The notes under the pieces: generated by a model
The model's database searches: none
Told to the model about the DNA's origin: nothing
What the model saw: only the letters and a program-made list of their open reading frames with translations
Shown here: piece by piece, positions 22,736 through 34,084 of the stretch
How positions within the stretch are numbered: the first letter of the stretch is position 1
How the letters are laid out: every line of letters starts with the position of its first letter
NCBI GenBank assembly: GCA_027924585.1
Contig: BSBM01000047.1
Span: forward strand, 22,259,501 to 22,323,500
Reading direction: 5' to 3'
DNA: 64,000 nt
Source: Larix kaempferi
Lineage: Eukaryota > Streptophyta > Pinopsida > Pinales > Pinaceae
Position numbers and translations under genes: made by a program

Positions 22736-24587
22736 GGCTGCTTATATAGAACTTCCCATTCTTTTTCTACATATTTTTTAACATTGTTTATGGTGTTGCA
22801 AGAGCAAGTGAAATGAAGCTTGTATGGTTGTCAGTCCAATAAGCATGAAAGATTCCAAATACAATATTAGTATTCTCTACATTTGACTAAAAATGGTCAA
22901 GCATTGAGCCATTCTCTATCATTGATTTGGTTGTCAATAGTTTAAAGCCATTGCTTTCCATAAACAAGTTCAATTTTTTTTTGTTGAACTATGTTGTAAC
23001 ATGTCTATGTTAAAATCTCCTACACTAAAAATTTTCTTGTTTTGTTTTGTTTGGAAGAACACATAAGTCAAAAATGTAAGAAGGCTTTGAACTGGAGTTT
23101 TTGATCTATTATAAGTGTTTATTAGGTTGAATCAATGATAATTAACTTTGAGTTGCTATAGATTATTGTTTTTTTTTAGCAAGTAGCAATCCCATGTATA
23201 TCAAATTTCGATAGATAGTTATATTATTTTGCAAGTAAAGTATCTTTGGAAATTTTGTGAATGCGAGTTTCTTGGAAGCATAATATATCTGCTTGCATGA
23301 TCTCATTGTATTTTACAACATATTCCGTATGCAATGCTAGTCTTTGTGTGTTTAACATACATATTAGGAAACATTTTTGTTCTTTCCTCGAACAAAGTCC
23401 ATATTGAAATTTCAATTATGAATATGTTTTGATTCTTTCAATTTTAGTAACAACTTTAAAATAAACAAGATAAATTATTCTCTTTTAACTTGTTTATAAG
23501 ATAGAGAGATTCAATGTTTTTGACGCGGGAAAGGGCATTATACACAAGGCCATGTTTTTTTATTCGCGCGGGATCAAATGCCAATCTATCCATTGTTAGA
23601 ACTTGTGCACCATGGATTGCTCGTGCACGTGCTAATTGAAGAGGGAATTGTTCTCATATCATTGTTTTCCTATTTTATTTTGTATTTTGCACGAAATTCT
23701 TTTAATAGGCGTCCAATTGCACATAACATCATGTGTGTATAGTTGTTGCATACTAGCTCGTTGCGCATATCCAATTGTTGGATGCTGGAATTCAATCCAC
23801 ACAATTTCAAATGGCTTTGTTGTATAGCATTTGAAAATCCCTTCTACACCGTTCACCAACCCATCGTCAATTACATAGCTTCCTCCAATCAATTCAACAA
23901 GCATATTGTTTTTCAACTCAATTGAGAAGGGGAGATAATTTGGTTTTGTTCAAATATTGGTTTCTCAATCAAGTCAACTACTTTGTCAATAGCTATTAGA
24001 CTATACGAAGTTGTTTTAACAACACACAACATTTTCTTATTACGCTCTTCCACATCTTTATTCCTATAAAAGAGGTAAGGAAATGTAGGATCCCGTGGTG
24101 TTGGTCTATGGCATACTTGATTAAGGTAAGAAATATCATCCTTAGTATGTGTGTTAGTTCTTATTCTATTTAAAATAGAAACAAACTTTTTGTTTGTTTG
24201 TCGCATTCTTTTTTCCAATTCAAATATCTTAACGTTTTCTACCCAAAACCCATATGGTATTTTCTTGATGCAAGATTGGCTATTTAAAAATCCAAGAATC
24301 GCGTATAGGTTTTGCTTGGAACAAATCGCCACAAATATGACATCTAGATTCCTAAATGGAAACGCATGTGTGTGCATAATTTCTCTAAGCCTGTTGTCTA
24401 TGTTGTATAACATCCGTGCACCAATTAGCAATGCTTCATCTATTAATAGAACGTGCAAGTGCTGATATGATTTGGTTATTGAGTCTAATGTGTTTGAGCT
24501 TAGCGGAATCAAATTTGCATAGTTGAATGGAAGATGCAACGCATAATGAATTGTGATGCCATGTACATTGTAGGCATATTTTCCCAT
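22736..24587 (-). pseudogene. Helentron-type PIF1 helicase with EEP endonuclease, broken
   Basis: Minus-strand relic in several frames. 24587-23913 (224 codons) carries PIF1-like helicase sequence: GKYAYNVHGITIHYALHLPF, the Walker B segment VLLIDEALLIGARM, and the following domain with RNKDVEERN. 23916-23659 continues with YVIDDGLVNGVEGIFK. Near 23600-23520 the C-terminal motif ARAIHGAQVLTMDRLAF...YNALSRVKN is readable. Next, 23415-23224 (LNTQRLALHTEY, ADILCFQETRI) and 23023-22990 (VGDFNIDML) give the signature of an endonuclease/exonuclease/phosphatase domain, ending near 22900-22800 with MLDHF and AYWTDNHTS. Helicase plus C-terminal endonuclease is the Helentron arrangement. Walker A, the Rep nuclease and the 5' end are missing; copy B starts at 24655. 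Confidence 0.8.
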
Positions 24588-24654
24588 AAATTATTATATG
24601 AAAAATTATTATATGCTAGAAAACACAAATTATTATATGAAAAATTATTATATG
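24588..24654. repeat. Short direct repeats at helicase / copy B junction
   Basis: Two copies of a ~38-bp unit ending TTATTATATGCTAGAAAACAC, with ATTATTATATGAAAAATT inside, precede the shared start of copy B, which repeats the same words once more. This is a signature of template slippage or microhomology at the junction. Confidence 0.7.
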
Positions 24655-27600
24655 CTAGAAAACACATAAATTATTATATGCTAAAGGAAACCTAGCTTAT
24701 TATGAATATTTTATATAAAATATTTAAATATATTATGGACAATTATAAATAGTGGGGATAACTATTTAATAATATACACATTTATACATATATATGAAAA
24801 ATGATGGATATTATAATTGTGTGATATATATTTACACGAAAAGTAAATAGATAGTCCTAATAACTATTTAGCTATAATATATATATAAAGAGATCAAAAT
24901 AAGCCTTAAAGAGTATTAGGAAATAAGTAATATTAACCTAGTAGGTTATTATATAAACTATTATGCACATATAATATATAAAGATGATAAAATAAATTAA
25001 TAAGACATTTTAAAGGTTTCTAGAAAACCCTTAAAGGAACTACATGTTATGGGTTATCTTCTAGAAAAATTAAAAGAGTACAAATATTATAAGAGTATAA
25101 AGATTATAAGCTATAGGGTATAGTCATTAAAAGTGACATATAATTGCTTAAAAACAAATATTTAATTTATTATTGCTCTTTCATATAAAGGGTAAGGATG
25201 AAATCTACTAAATTATTAATAGAGTATATGTTAGATATGGAAGACATTATGTCACACGTTAAAATTTATAGTGAAATCTTAAAAGATTAAGGTATCCTCA
25301 TGGGGCCGACTCGAACTTTAGTGGAAATTTCTTGGGCTGTGTCTCCAAAGTGGAGGAGAGCACTAAAACTTTCTTGTTGCCATTTGTCACCGAGTGGGAA
25401 ATCGGTTGGGTAATAGTGGAAGGTTAAATGTTCTCCATTAAATGATTTTCTTTTTATCAAAACTACCATCGGTTGGGTAAAGGGAAATCGGTTGGGGTAC
25501 ATTTTTTTCTTTAGACTCGAGCATAGTGGGGAAGCTCCATTGGAGTCTTATGTTTTAGTCATTTATTACGTAGTGGAGTAATGTCACCTTAGTCATTTAT
25601 ATACACTGCTATTGACCTATAGGCGGTGGTAAGTCTACTAGCCAAAATTTGTTATATTCTATCTTCGAAACATAGTCATATGTTGGCTTATAATTTATTT
25701 ATTTTCCATCCTTTGAATGCACCGAGATTTTTGGAAATAAATAGTTAAGAAGGCCGAATCCCAGTTACAGTATGTAGATATATATTTTAATCTCGCTTTG
25801 GTACGGATTAGGAAAGGGGTCGGTTATTTTGCCAAATGTTTATAATATTGTTAAATGTTTTTATGATGAAGATGACACCTGTTCTACCACTTGTATGATG
25901 TTGGTTTCGTATACTTAGATGGTCTAAATTCTTTAATGAGTCATTGAGGTATGCCCTCTATGAGAGCGGCTTGAGCAACAACTACGTTGCAGGATGTAAC
26001 CCACTTTTTGAAAGATTAATAGAAAAGAAAAACAACTTTTTTTGGACGTAGCCTAAGGAGTGGGTGAACCACGTTAAAAATGGACTCTCCTTATGTTTTC
26101 TCGTATGTAATCTCTTGATATTGTCTTATGTGTATTCTCTGGATATTGTGTATGTAGTTGATTTGGTTTGAAAATGTGTACTTCATGCATTTATCTATTG
26201 CTAACTATTACTAACTACAATAGCTTGTTGTGCAATTGTTAATTATATCAAGCTAGAAAATATGACATCTAGAGCTATGGGTTGAAATGAAAATAGATAT
26301 GAAGGTATAGTTGTAAGATCAGAATGTATGAGATTTTATAATCATTGTATTGTTGCAAGGATGGTTGCTTTACAAATCTTATTATTTCTTAATGCAAACC
26401 TGTTTTCGTGTTAAGCCTTGGATTTGTAAGAAGTAGTTAGTGTTAAAAAGGTTATTAACATTTACTTGATCGCAAATGACACTAGTAAAAAAGGATAGAA
26501 TAATTGGTAAGATTCATCACCTTTCAGATAAATCTTTTATAGTGAATTTGGCATTAAAAATTATATGTATGTTCTTCGCTAGTTTAACACTAAGGTACAA
26601 ACCAGGTGAAATTCAAATTGAAGAAATTTTAGCTGGTTCCACATTTTATATCAATAAGGTATTCATGAATTAGTTTATAAAGTAAGTAGACATAGCAAAT
26701 GTTTATATTCCGAAATTTCTCATAAGGGCTGACATAGGATCTCACTTTATGTTTAAGTAAAAATAGTATATCCCATACTTTATTGTGAAAAACATTAGTA
26801 ATTTACCAAAATTACCAATGCTGAAATTTGGGTACATGACAAAGTGATACAACACAAAACAAAGTATAAAAACCGCAAGAGGATGGAAGAAATCTTGTTG
26901 CTTTTATACAATGGTGGTTTATTCACAACAGTGGAAAATAATATATGAACAACTGCTATTGGTCTTAAACCATACCACTAAACTTGGTTCCTCAATAGCT
27001 ACTGAGAAAAGAAGAGATTATTGTACTCTACTTTATCCTAAGCATGGAAACGTGAATTTTCTTTTTACTAATAGCAGAACGTTGTCTGACAAGTAGGGAA
27101 ACAAAAAAAAGCATCAGTCAAACCGAATGCAACACTAATTTGGCAATCAAAAGAGAGTCAAGTAAGAAAAGGAGAATTAGGCTAGATAAATATTAGCTAA
27201 AATTTCATAAGCATATTAGAGCAATTGTCACAAATTCTAGTAATCATAGTAGCAACAACATTAAAAGTTTAAATAAATTCACATATTTTATTTCTTCTTT
27301 TTTTTGTCATAACAAACAGAACTAATTACTGTGCAGATGGGAATAAATCTTATATTTATAATGTTAAAAGTAAATTTTATTTGCAGATGTTCTTTTACTA
27401 ACTATTTATACCCTACAATTATATGCCAATGTCGTTATAGTGATAGCATGTTATGGGAGATGGTTCAATAAAATCAAAGTCAATGAAGTATTTCACATAG
27501 TGCGAAAGAGAAATAATATCTATTACTGATGCGTAAGTCATGAATAATATCTATTAGTGACTTGCACATTTTTTTTTTCTAATTTCTTAACTATTACCAT

Positions 27601-27842
27601 TATTTAGATATCAATTGATTCATATCAATCAATGTTCATATTTTAGTGTAAATACCATCTTTTAAATAATCCCAACAATATATGTATGTATATATATAGT
27701 GCTATAACATAGTTTTCCTATGTCGATGCTCCTTCCTAGTTACTTCTTATAATGCAAATTGTATCTCCATGTCATTAAATATATAAAATCATGTGGTGCT
27801 ATAACATAGTTTTCCTATCCCCCACTTGCTTATAATCCAAGT
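24655..27842. repeat. Left arm of duplicated block, copy B
   Basis: Direct repeat of 538-3726. It has small differences, including a longer stretch near 25470-25520 (ATCGGTTGGGTAAAGGGAAA region) and a shorter TA run. On the minus strand 25502-25287 an open frame of 71 codons (THFHYYPTDFPLGDKWQQ-like region, ending VRVGPMRIP) is readable, and its 3' part is also open in copy A. I do not recognise it. Confidence 0.9.
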
Positions 27843-28620
27843 TGATGCAGGAGCATCTCGTTCGATTTGAAACACGTCATAGTTTTGATTTTTTTTTATT
27901 AAGCCAAAAAGTGATGTAATAGACACCTATGTGGCCTAAGCTCGGTGACACGTGAACCTATTAGCCTCCAAACCAATGCGTTGTAATTTTTTGAATTCTC
28001 ATGCTAGTAAAGCCATTTATGCTTATTAATGGCGGTGGTTGATTTTGAAATCAAGAACCCCACAGGCTGTTTGAGGGCTCTGCCTGATATATCAAAGAGA
28101 CTTCTTTTCATTTTTCATGGACAGGGAGAAAGGAAGAGAAAAAAAACCACAGCCGTGGATAGCCTGTGAGCTAGCAGACTGCTCTGAACCGCCGTAACTC
28201 AATCTGTAACTCGATTTGTGGATGGTCCTCTATCTCAGCGGCCGTATTTGTAACCAGAATGTTGAACCAAATTTAATGAACAGAGTATTTCGTTTTCTGG
28301 CTTGTTTATTTTTCCCTCCAGAAGTAATTCTCTCTGCACGCATTTTACGGATCTGAGTGCTGGGTATTCTATTCCGTGAGTTTAAACCTCTGAAGGTGAA
28401 ATTTATGCTGAATGTTGAGTGCATGTGTTGAATGCAGGTTCTTGTTGACGCCTGTGCCTTGAGATTTGCTGCAGGGTTGTTCCAGACTAACAGGGGAATC
28501 TCTGCGTGAAGAGCAGACCCAAGCGAGAGGCACCCTTCAGTGATTCATAAAGCTGTGCTTGGGACTGCAAGAAGCAGTTTTGAACGTTCTCACCTGCCAA
28601 CACTCAGGGGGTTGGCATCA
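27843..28620 (+). repeat. Gypsy B 5' LTR
   Basis: 778 bp, begins TGATGCAGGAGCATCTCG, ends GGGGGTTGGCATCA. Complete, unlike the 5' LTR of gypsy A. Confidence 0.95.
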
Positions 28621-28623
28621 GTT

Positions 28624-28641
28624 TGGTATCAGAGCCATTGG
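28624..28641 (+). other. Primer-binding site, gypsy B
   Basis: TGGTATCAGAGCCATTGG, three bases after the LTR, complementary to initiator tRNA-Met. Confidence 0.9.
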
Positions 28642-28699
28642 AAAGGTTCTGTAGAAGATTTAGAGGAGGATTTTCCAGGAGAAAAACGTGGGAGTGAGA

Positions 28700-29677
28700 A
28701 TGCCACCGAGAAGAGAAAGACCAGGACCCGAAGTTCCAGTTTGGGGATGAGGAAGAAGAAGAGGAGAACCAGTTACAGAGGAGCAAATGAGAAGGCTGGA
28801 AGAAAGGATGGCAGCCTTGGAAAGGATAAACCCTGGTATGTTTGATATCAGTGACAATGGGGAAGAAGCACACGAGGAAGTTGCAGAAGTTCCAAATGAA
28901 GAAATCAGAGCATGGAGGATGTTAATGGCAGCCAGCCATAAACCAAGACTAGAAGTCCCGATGTATGAAGGAAGCCTAAATGTAGAAGAATTAATAGATT
29001 GGATTGGTGCAGTGGAGAAGTATTTCGACTTTGAAGAGGTAGAAGACAAGAAAAAGGTGAAATATGCAGCTACAAGGTTGAAGGGATATGCATCCATATG
29101 GTGGGATGACCTGCAAGCACAGAGAGAAAGACAAGGGAAGAACAAAATCAAGAAGTGGGACAAGATGCTAGGTAAGATCAAAAACCAATTTCTTCCCAAG
29201 GACTACCAACTAACTCTCATTTGACAACTGCAAAATTTAAGACAGAGAAGTATGTCGGTTAAAGAATACACTGAGGAATTCTACAAGTTATGTATCAGAT
29301 CAGGACAAAATCAAGCTGATATTGAAAGAGTGGAAAAATATGTTAATGGGCTGAGATATGAAATACAGGATGAGATAAGTTTGCTGAACCTTAGGGGTGT
29401 AGAAGAAGCTTACCAAGCAGCCACTAAAGTGGAGGAGAAGTTAGTAAGAAAACAAAATCAGAAAACTAGAGGAAGAGGAAGTGCAATGAGAGGTGGATGG
29501 TCTTCGAATAGGGGTGGAAGAACTCAAGACTATAGGAATGATGGAGGGTTTCAGAACAGAAATGTGAAGTCTTAAGGATATTAAGATGAGGCTGGAAGCT
29601 CAAGTAATCAGAATACTCAGAGAGGTGGATTTAGAGGAGGAAGGTTTAGCACAGCAGGAAGAGGGGAAAATAGAGTT
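28700..29677 (+). pseudogene. gag: Gypsy B gag with four in-frame stops
   Basis: Same reading frame as pol, starting MPPRRERPGPEVPV at 28700. Capsid-like region 28787-29224 with SIWWDDLQAQRER, then SMSVKEYTEEFYKLCIRSGQ from about 29249 and an RG-rich tail (RGRGSAMRGGW). Stops: TGA 28748, TGA 29222, TAA 29573, TAA 29582. The first and third are also in gypsy A, so they predate the duplication; the other two are private to this copy. Without these stops gag and pol would form one continuous polyprotein, as in many plant chromoviruses. Confidence 0.9.
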
Positions 29678-32600
29678 ATGAAGTGCTACACATGTGGAGA
29701 TGCTACACACAAGTCATACAATTTCCCAAAGAACCAGCGAGTTCAAAGAAGTGCACACATTGCAGAAGGTAGAATGGAATCCCATAAGGGAGGACAAAAA
29801 GATAATGCAGTAGAGGATGGAGAGAGTCTCATGTTAAAGAGAGTACTGGTTAATGCAGAAAAAGAATTGCAGGAGCCACCACAAAGAAAGAGCTTGTTCA
29901 GAACTAGATGTAAAACTCAAGGCAAATGTTGCAAAGTTATCATAGACAGTGGAAGAACTGATAACCTAGTATCTACTGAGATGGTGGAAAAACTAGGATT
30001 GAAGAGAATGAAGCATCCTGCACCTTATAAAGTTTCTTGGTTGCAGAAGGGACACCAAATCTTAGTGACTGAACAATGTAGGGTTGAATTCCAGATTGGG
30101 GATTATAAGGATGAAGTGCTGTGTGACATCATGCCCATGGAATTTTGCCATATACTCCTAGGGAGGCCTTGGCAATATGATAGGAAAGCCATTCATGATG
30201 GAAGGAGGAACACCTATTCTGTGGAAAGGGATGGAGAAAGACAGAACTTGTTACCATTGCAGCTAGAGAAGGTTCAAGAGGCAGCAGAACCTAAGGTGTT
30301 GATGATGAGTGGAAAGGAGCTATTGCAAGAAGTTCAGAAGGAGGAAGAAATGCACTTTGCCATTGTTGGAAAACCCAAGGTGATCTCAAATACCCCAGCA
30401 ATAGATGAACTGCCTCTAGAGATTAAAGATATGCTTGGTGAATTTGAAGAAATTGTTGTAGATGAATTGCCTAGTAAGCTACCACCAGTTAGAAGCATCA
30501 GTCATCACATTGATTTGATACCAGGAGCAAGCCTACCTAACAAAGCAGCATATAGGTTGACACCACAAGAAAATGAAGAAGTTAAAAATCAGGTTCAGGA
30601 ATTGTTAGAGAAGGGTTTGGTGAAGGAGAGCTTAAGCCCATGTGCAGTACCTACCGTACTCAGCAGGAGGAAAGATGGAGGATGGAGAATGTGCACAGAC
30701 TCCAGGGCTATCAACAAAATAACAATCAGGTACAGATTTCCTTTTCCTAGAATGGATGATTTAATGGACTGTTTAAGTGGAGCAAAGTATTTTACTAAGT
30801 TAGATTTGAAGAGTGGGTACCATCAAATTAGGATTAGAGAGGGAGATGAGTGGAAAACAACATTTAAAACCAATGATGGGTTGTATGAGTGGTTAGTTAT
30901 GCCTTTTGGGCTTACTAACGTACCTAGTACTTTTATGAGGTTGATGAATGAAGTCCTAAAAGACTTTACGGGGAAGTTTGTGATAGTGTACCTAGATGAC
31001 ATATTGATTTTCAGTCAAGGTAGAGAGGAGCATTTGAAGCATCTTAGATTGGTATTGGAAACTTTACATAGAGAGAAGATGCTGATAAATTTGAAGAAGT
31101 GTAGTTTTATGCAGACAGAATTGGTATATTTGGGATTTGTGATCTCAGGAAATGGACTAAGAATGGACCTGGAGAAAGTGCAGGCTATCTTGGATTGGCC
31201 TACTCCAAGTAGTGTATTTGAGGTAAGGAGTTTCCACGGTTTAGCAAATTTTTACAGAAAATTTATAAGGAATTTCAATCAGATAAGTGCACCTATTATA
31301 GATACCATCAAAGGAAATAGGAAACCATTTAAGTGGACAGAGGAAGCAGACAGAAACTTTAAAGTGATGAAAAGGAAGGTTACTGAACAACTAGTGTTAG
31401 ATTTGCCGAATTTTGATAAGGTTTTTCAAGTTGAAACCGATGCTAGTGGAACTGCGATAGGAGCTATCCTAACCCAGGAGAAGAGACCCATAGCATATTT
31501 CAGCGAGAAGTTGAACGAAGCTAAACATAAATATTCTTCTTATGATAAAGAATTGTACGCTGTTGTTCAATCAATGAAAAAATGGAGACATTACCTTATG
31601 CCAAGGGAATTTGTTTTATATTCTGATAATCATGCACTGCATTTCATTAACAGTCAGCCTAAATTGAACCAAAGACATGCAAAATGGGTGGAGTTCATGC
31701 AGAATTTTACATTTGTAATCAAGCACACCAGCGGAAAGTCAAACAGGGTTGCGGACGCTCTAAGTAGAGTTAATTTGCTGTTAGAAGAGGTTAAAGTGAG
31801 CATTGTGGGATTTGAAGACATGAGGGAAGCCTATAAAGAAGATGAGGACTTTAAGGATATTTATGCAGCTTGTGTAAGCCCTATTACTTGTAATAGAAGT
31901 CAATGGCTGGAGTATACCTTGCAAGAGGGTTTGCTATTAAAAAACAGTAAGTTATGTATCCCAAATTGTTCAGTAAGAGAGAATATAATCAAGGAGAAGC
32001 ATAGAGGCATCCTAGCTGGTCACTTCGGAGGGGATAAGACGTTAGCCCAAGTGAATGCATTCTATTATTGGCCAGGTATGAGGAAGGACATCAAGAAGTT
32101 TGTGGAAAGATGTAGAGTATGCCAGCATGCAAAGGGAGGAAAACAGAATACAAGATTGTATCAGCCTTTGCCCATTCCTGACAGGCCATGGGATGCGGTT
32201 AGCATGGATTTTATTTTAGGACTGCCAATAACTCAGAGAGGAAATGATTCAATTTATGTTGTGGTTGATAGATTCTCAAAGATGGCACATTTCATTGCTT
32301 GTAAGAAAACTACTGATGCTACCAATGTTGCAAACATGTTCTTTTCTGAAGTTGTTAGATTGCATGGCTTACCATTAAGTATTGTGTCAGATAGGGATGT
32401 AAAGTTTGTGGGCCATTTCTGGAGGACATTATGGAAGAAATTGTGGACAAAGCTGGATTTTAGTTCAGCCTACCACCCACAGACAGATGGGAAGACAGAG
32501 GTAGTTAATAGGAGTCTTGGAAACATCTTAAGAAGTCTAGTGTATGAAAATCCTAAGCAATGGGACTTGGCACTTGCCCAAGCTGAGTTTTCCTATAATG

Positions 32601-33334
32601 ACTCACCTAATAGAAGTGCTGGAAGGATCCCGTTTCAAATTGTTTATGGGATGCACCCAAGAGGTGTATATGAACTTAGAAATATGGAGAAACAAGAGTT
32701 TAGAAGTTCAGATGGGGAGTATTTTGCATCTACAATGCACGACTTACAGGAGAATGTTAAAAGAAGGCTGGAGGAAAGTGTAAGTAGGTATAAGCAGAAA
32801 GCTTATGAGAAGAGAAGGGAAGTAAATTTCCAAGTGGGAGATATGGTGATGGCTTACTTGAAGAAAGAAAGATTCCCAAGGGGAACTTACAACAACCTGA
32901 AACTCAGGAAGATTGGACCTTGCAAAATCTTAAGGAAATTCTCTGCTAATGCATACGAGATTGATCTACCATCTGGGTATGGCATATCACCTATTTTCAA
33001 TGTTGCAGATTTGTCTCTTTTTAAAGAAGCAGGGGAACAAGATGAGGAACGAGGAATTCTAGCTAATGATGGACAGGCCGTGGATTGGAAAGAACAACTG
33101 CCTCAGCTGGAGCAGCCACAAGTTGAAGCTGTGCTCGACAAGAAAGTTACAAAAAAGACTAGAAGCAGGACCTATTATCAGTATTTAGTGAAGTGGAAAG
33201 GGCAGCCTATTGAGGATGCTGTATGGATGACAGAATCAGAGGTTCACCAGCATGGGACAGACCCTGAAGAACATGTGAAGAACTTCATTTTCTCTCTCCG
33301 GGAGGATGATGCAGGAGCATCTCGCTCGATTTGA
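29678..33334 (+). CDS. pol: Gypsy B pol polyprotein (1218 aa), chromovirus
   Basis: Domains by residue: CCHC knuckle remnant 3-17 (last Cys is Phe); aspartic protease with DSG at 90-92; reverse transcriptase ~300-480 with YLDD at 438-441; RNase H ~580-695 with D588, E625, D650, D693; integrase zinc finger H775, H782, C812, C815; integrase core D844, D905, E941, i.e. exactly 35 residues between the last two; chromodomain ~1151-1197 (YLVKWKGQPIEDAVW). The chromodomain keeps the central Trp but lacks the first aromatic of the methyl-lysine cage. The frame is an internal part of a gag-pol polyprotein, so the Met at 29678 is simply the first after the last gag stop. All catalytic residues seem present, but upstream stops should block translation. 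The last nine codons lie in the 3' LTR. Confidence 0.94.
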   Translation: MKCYTCGDATHKSYNFPKNQRVQRSAHIAEGRMESHKGGQKDNAVEDGESLMLKRVLVNAEKELQEPPQRKSLFRTRCKTQGKCCKVIIDSGRTDNLVSTEMVEKLGLKRMKHPAPYKVSWLQKGHQILVTEQCRVEFQIGDYKDEVLCDIMPMEFCHILLGRPWQYDRKAIHDGRRNTYSVERDGERQNLLPLQLEKVQEAAEPKVLMMSGKELLQEVQKEEEMHFAIVGKPKVISNTPAIDELPLEIKDMLGEFEEIVVDELPSKLPPVRSISHHIDLIPGASLPNKAAYRLTPQENEEVKNQVQELLEKGLVKESLSPCAVPTVLSRRKDGGWRMCTDSRAINKITIRYRFPFPRMDDLMDCLSGAKYFTKLDLKSGYHQIRIREGDEWKTTFKTNDGLYEWLVMPFGLTNVPSTFMRLMNEVLKDFTGKFVIVYLDDILIFSQGREEHLKHLRLVLETLHREKMLINLKKCSFMQTELVYLGFVISGNGLRMDLEKVQAILDWPTPSSVFEVRSFHGLANFYRKFIRNFNQISAPIIDTIKGNRKPFKWTEEADRNFKVMKRKVTEQLVLDLPNFDKVFQVETDASGTAIGAILTQEKRPIAYFSEKLNEAKHKYSSYDKELYAVVQSMKKWRHYLMPREFVLYSDNHALHFINSQPKLNQRHAKWVEFMQNFTFVIKHTSGKSNRVADALSRVNLLLEEVKVSIVGFEDMREAYKEDEDFKDIYAACVSPITCNRSQWLEYTLQEGLLLKNSKLCIPNCSVRENIIKEKHRGILAGHFGGDKTLAQVNAFYYWPGMRKDIKKFVERCRVCQHAKGGKQNTRLYQPLPIPDRPWDAVSMDFILGLPITQRGNDSIYVVVDRFSKMAHFIACKKTTDATNVANMFFSEVVRLHGLPLSIVSDRDVKFVGHFWRTLWKKLWTKLDFSSAYHPQTDGKTEVVNRSLGNILRSLVYENPKQWDLALAQAEFSYNDSPNRSAGRIPFQIVYGMHPRGVYELRNMEKQEFRSSDGEYFASTMHDLQENVKRRLEESVSRYKQKAYEKRREVNFQVGDMVMAYLKKERFPRGTYNNLKLRKIGPCKILRKFSANAYEIDLPSGYGISPIFNVADLSLFKEAGEQDEERGILANDGQAVDWKEQLPQLEQPQVEAVLDKKVTKKTRSRTYYQYLVKWKGQPIEDAVWMTESEVHQHGTDPEEHVKNFIFSLREDDAGASRSI

Positions 33335-34084
33335 AACACATCATAGTTTTGATTTTTTTTATTAGGCCAAAAAGTGATGTAATAGACACCTATGCGGCCT
33401 AAGCTCGGTGACACGTGAACCTATTAGCCTCCAAACCAATGCGTTGTATTTTTTTTGAATTCTCGGGCTAGTAAAGCCATTTATGCTTATTAATGGCGGT
33501 GGTTGATTTTGAAATCAAGAACCCCGTGGGCTGTTTGAGGGCTCTGCCTGATATATCAAAGAGACTTCTTTTCATTTTTCATGGGCAGGGAGAAAGGAAG
33601 AGAAAAAAAACCACAGCCGTGGATAGCCTGTGAGCTAGCAGACCGCTCTGAACCGCCGTAACTCAATCTATAACTCAATTTGTGGATGGTCCTCTATCTC
33701 AGCGGCCGTATATGTAACTAGAATGTTGAACCAAATTTAATGAACAGAGTATTTCGTTTTCTGGCTTGTTTATTTTGCCCTCCAGAAGTGATTCTCTCTG
33801 CATGCATTTTACGGATCTGAGTGCTGGGTATTCTATTCCGTGAGTTTAAACCTCTGAAGGTGAAATTTATGCTGAATGTTGAGTGCATGTGTTAAATGCA
33901 GGTTCTTGTTGATGCCTGTTCCTTGAGATTTGCTGTAGGGTTGTTCCAGACTGGTAGGGGAATCTCTGCGTGAAGAGAAGACCCAGGCGAGAGGCACCCT
34001 TCAGTGATTCGTAAAGTTGTGCTTGGGACTGCAGGAAGCAGTTTTGAACGTTCTCACCTGCCAACACTCAGGGGGTTGGCATCA
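33307..34084 (+). repeat. Gypsy B 3' LTR
   Basis: 778 bp; the pol stop codon lies 28 bp inside it. Preceded by CCGGGAGGA, a short purine-rich tract, rather than a long polypurine tract. Confidence 0.95.

Larger units (their letters stand above)
27843..34084 (+). mobile_element. Gypsy B: full-length chromovirus with intact pol frame
   Basis: 6242-bp Ty3/gypsy element, LTRs 778 bp each (27843-28620, 33307-34084), termini TGATGC/GCATCA, perfect CAAGT target duplications (27838-27842 and 34085-34089). Gag has four stops, but pol is open for 1218 codons. The chromodomain after integrase places it among chromoviruses, whose chromodomain steers insertion to particular chromatin. The LTRs differ from each other at several visible positions, so it is not recent. 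Confidence 0.96.
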
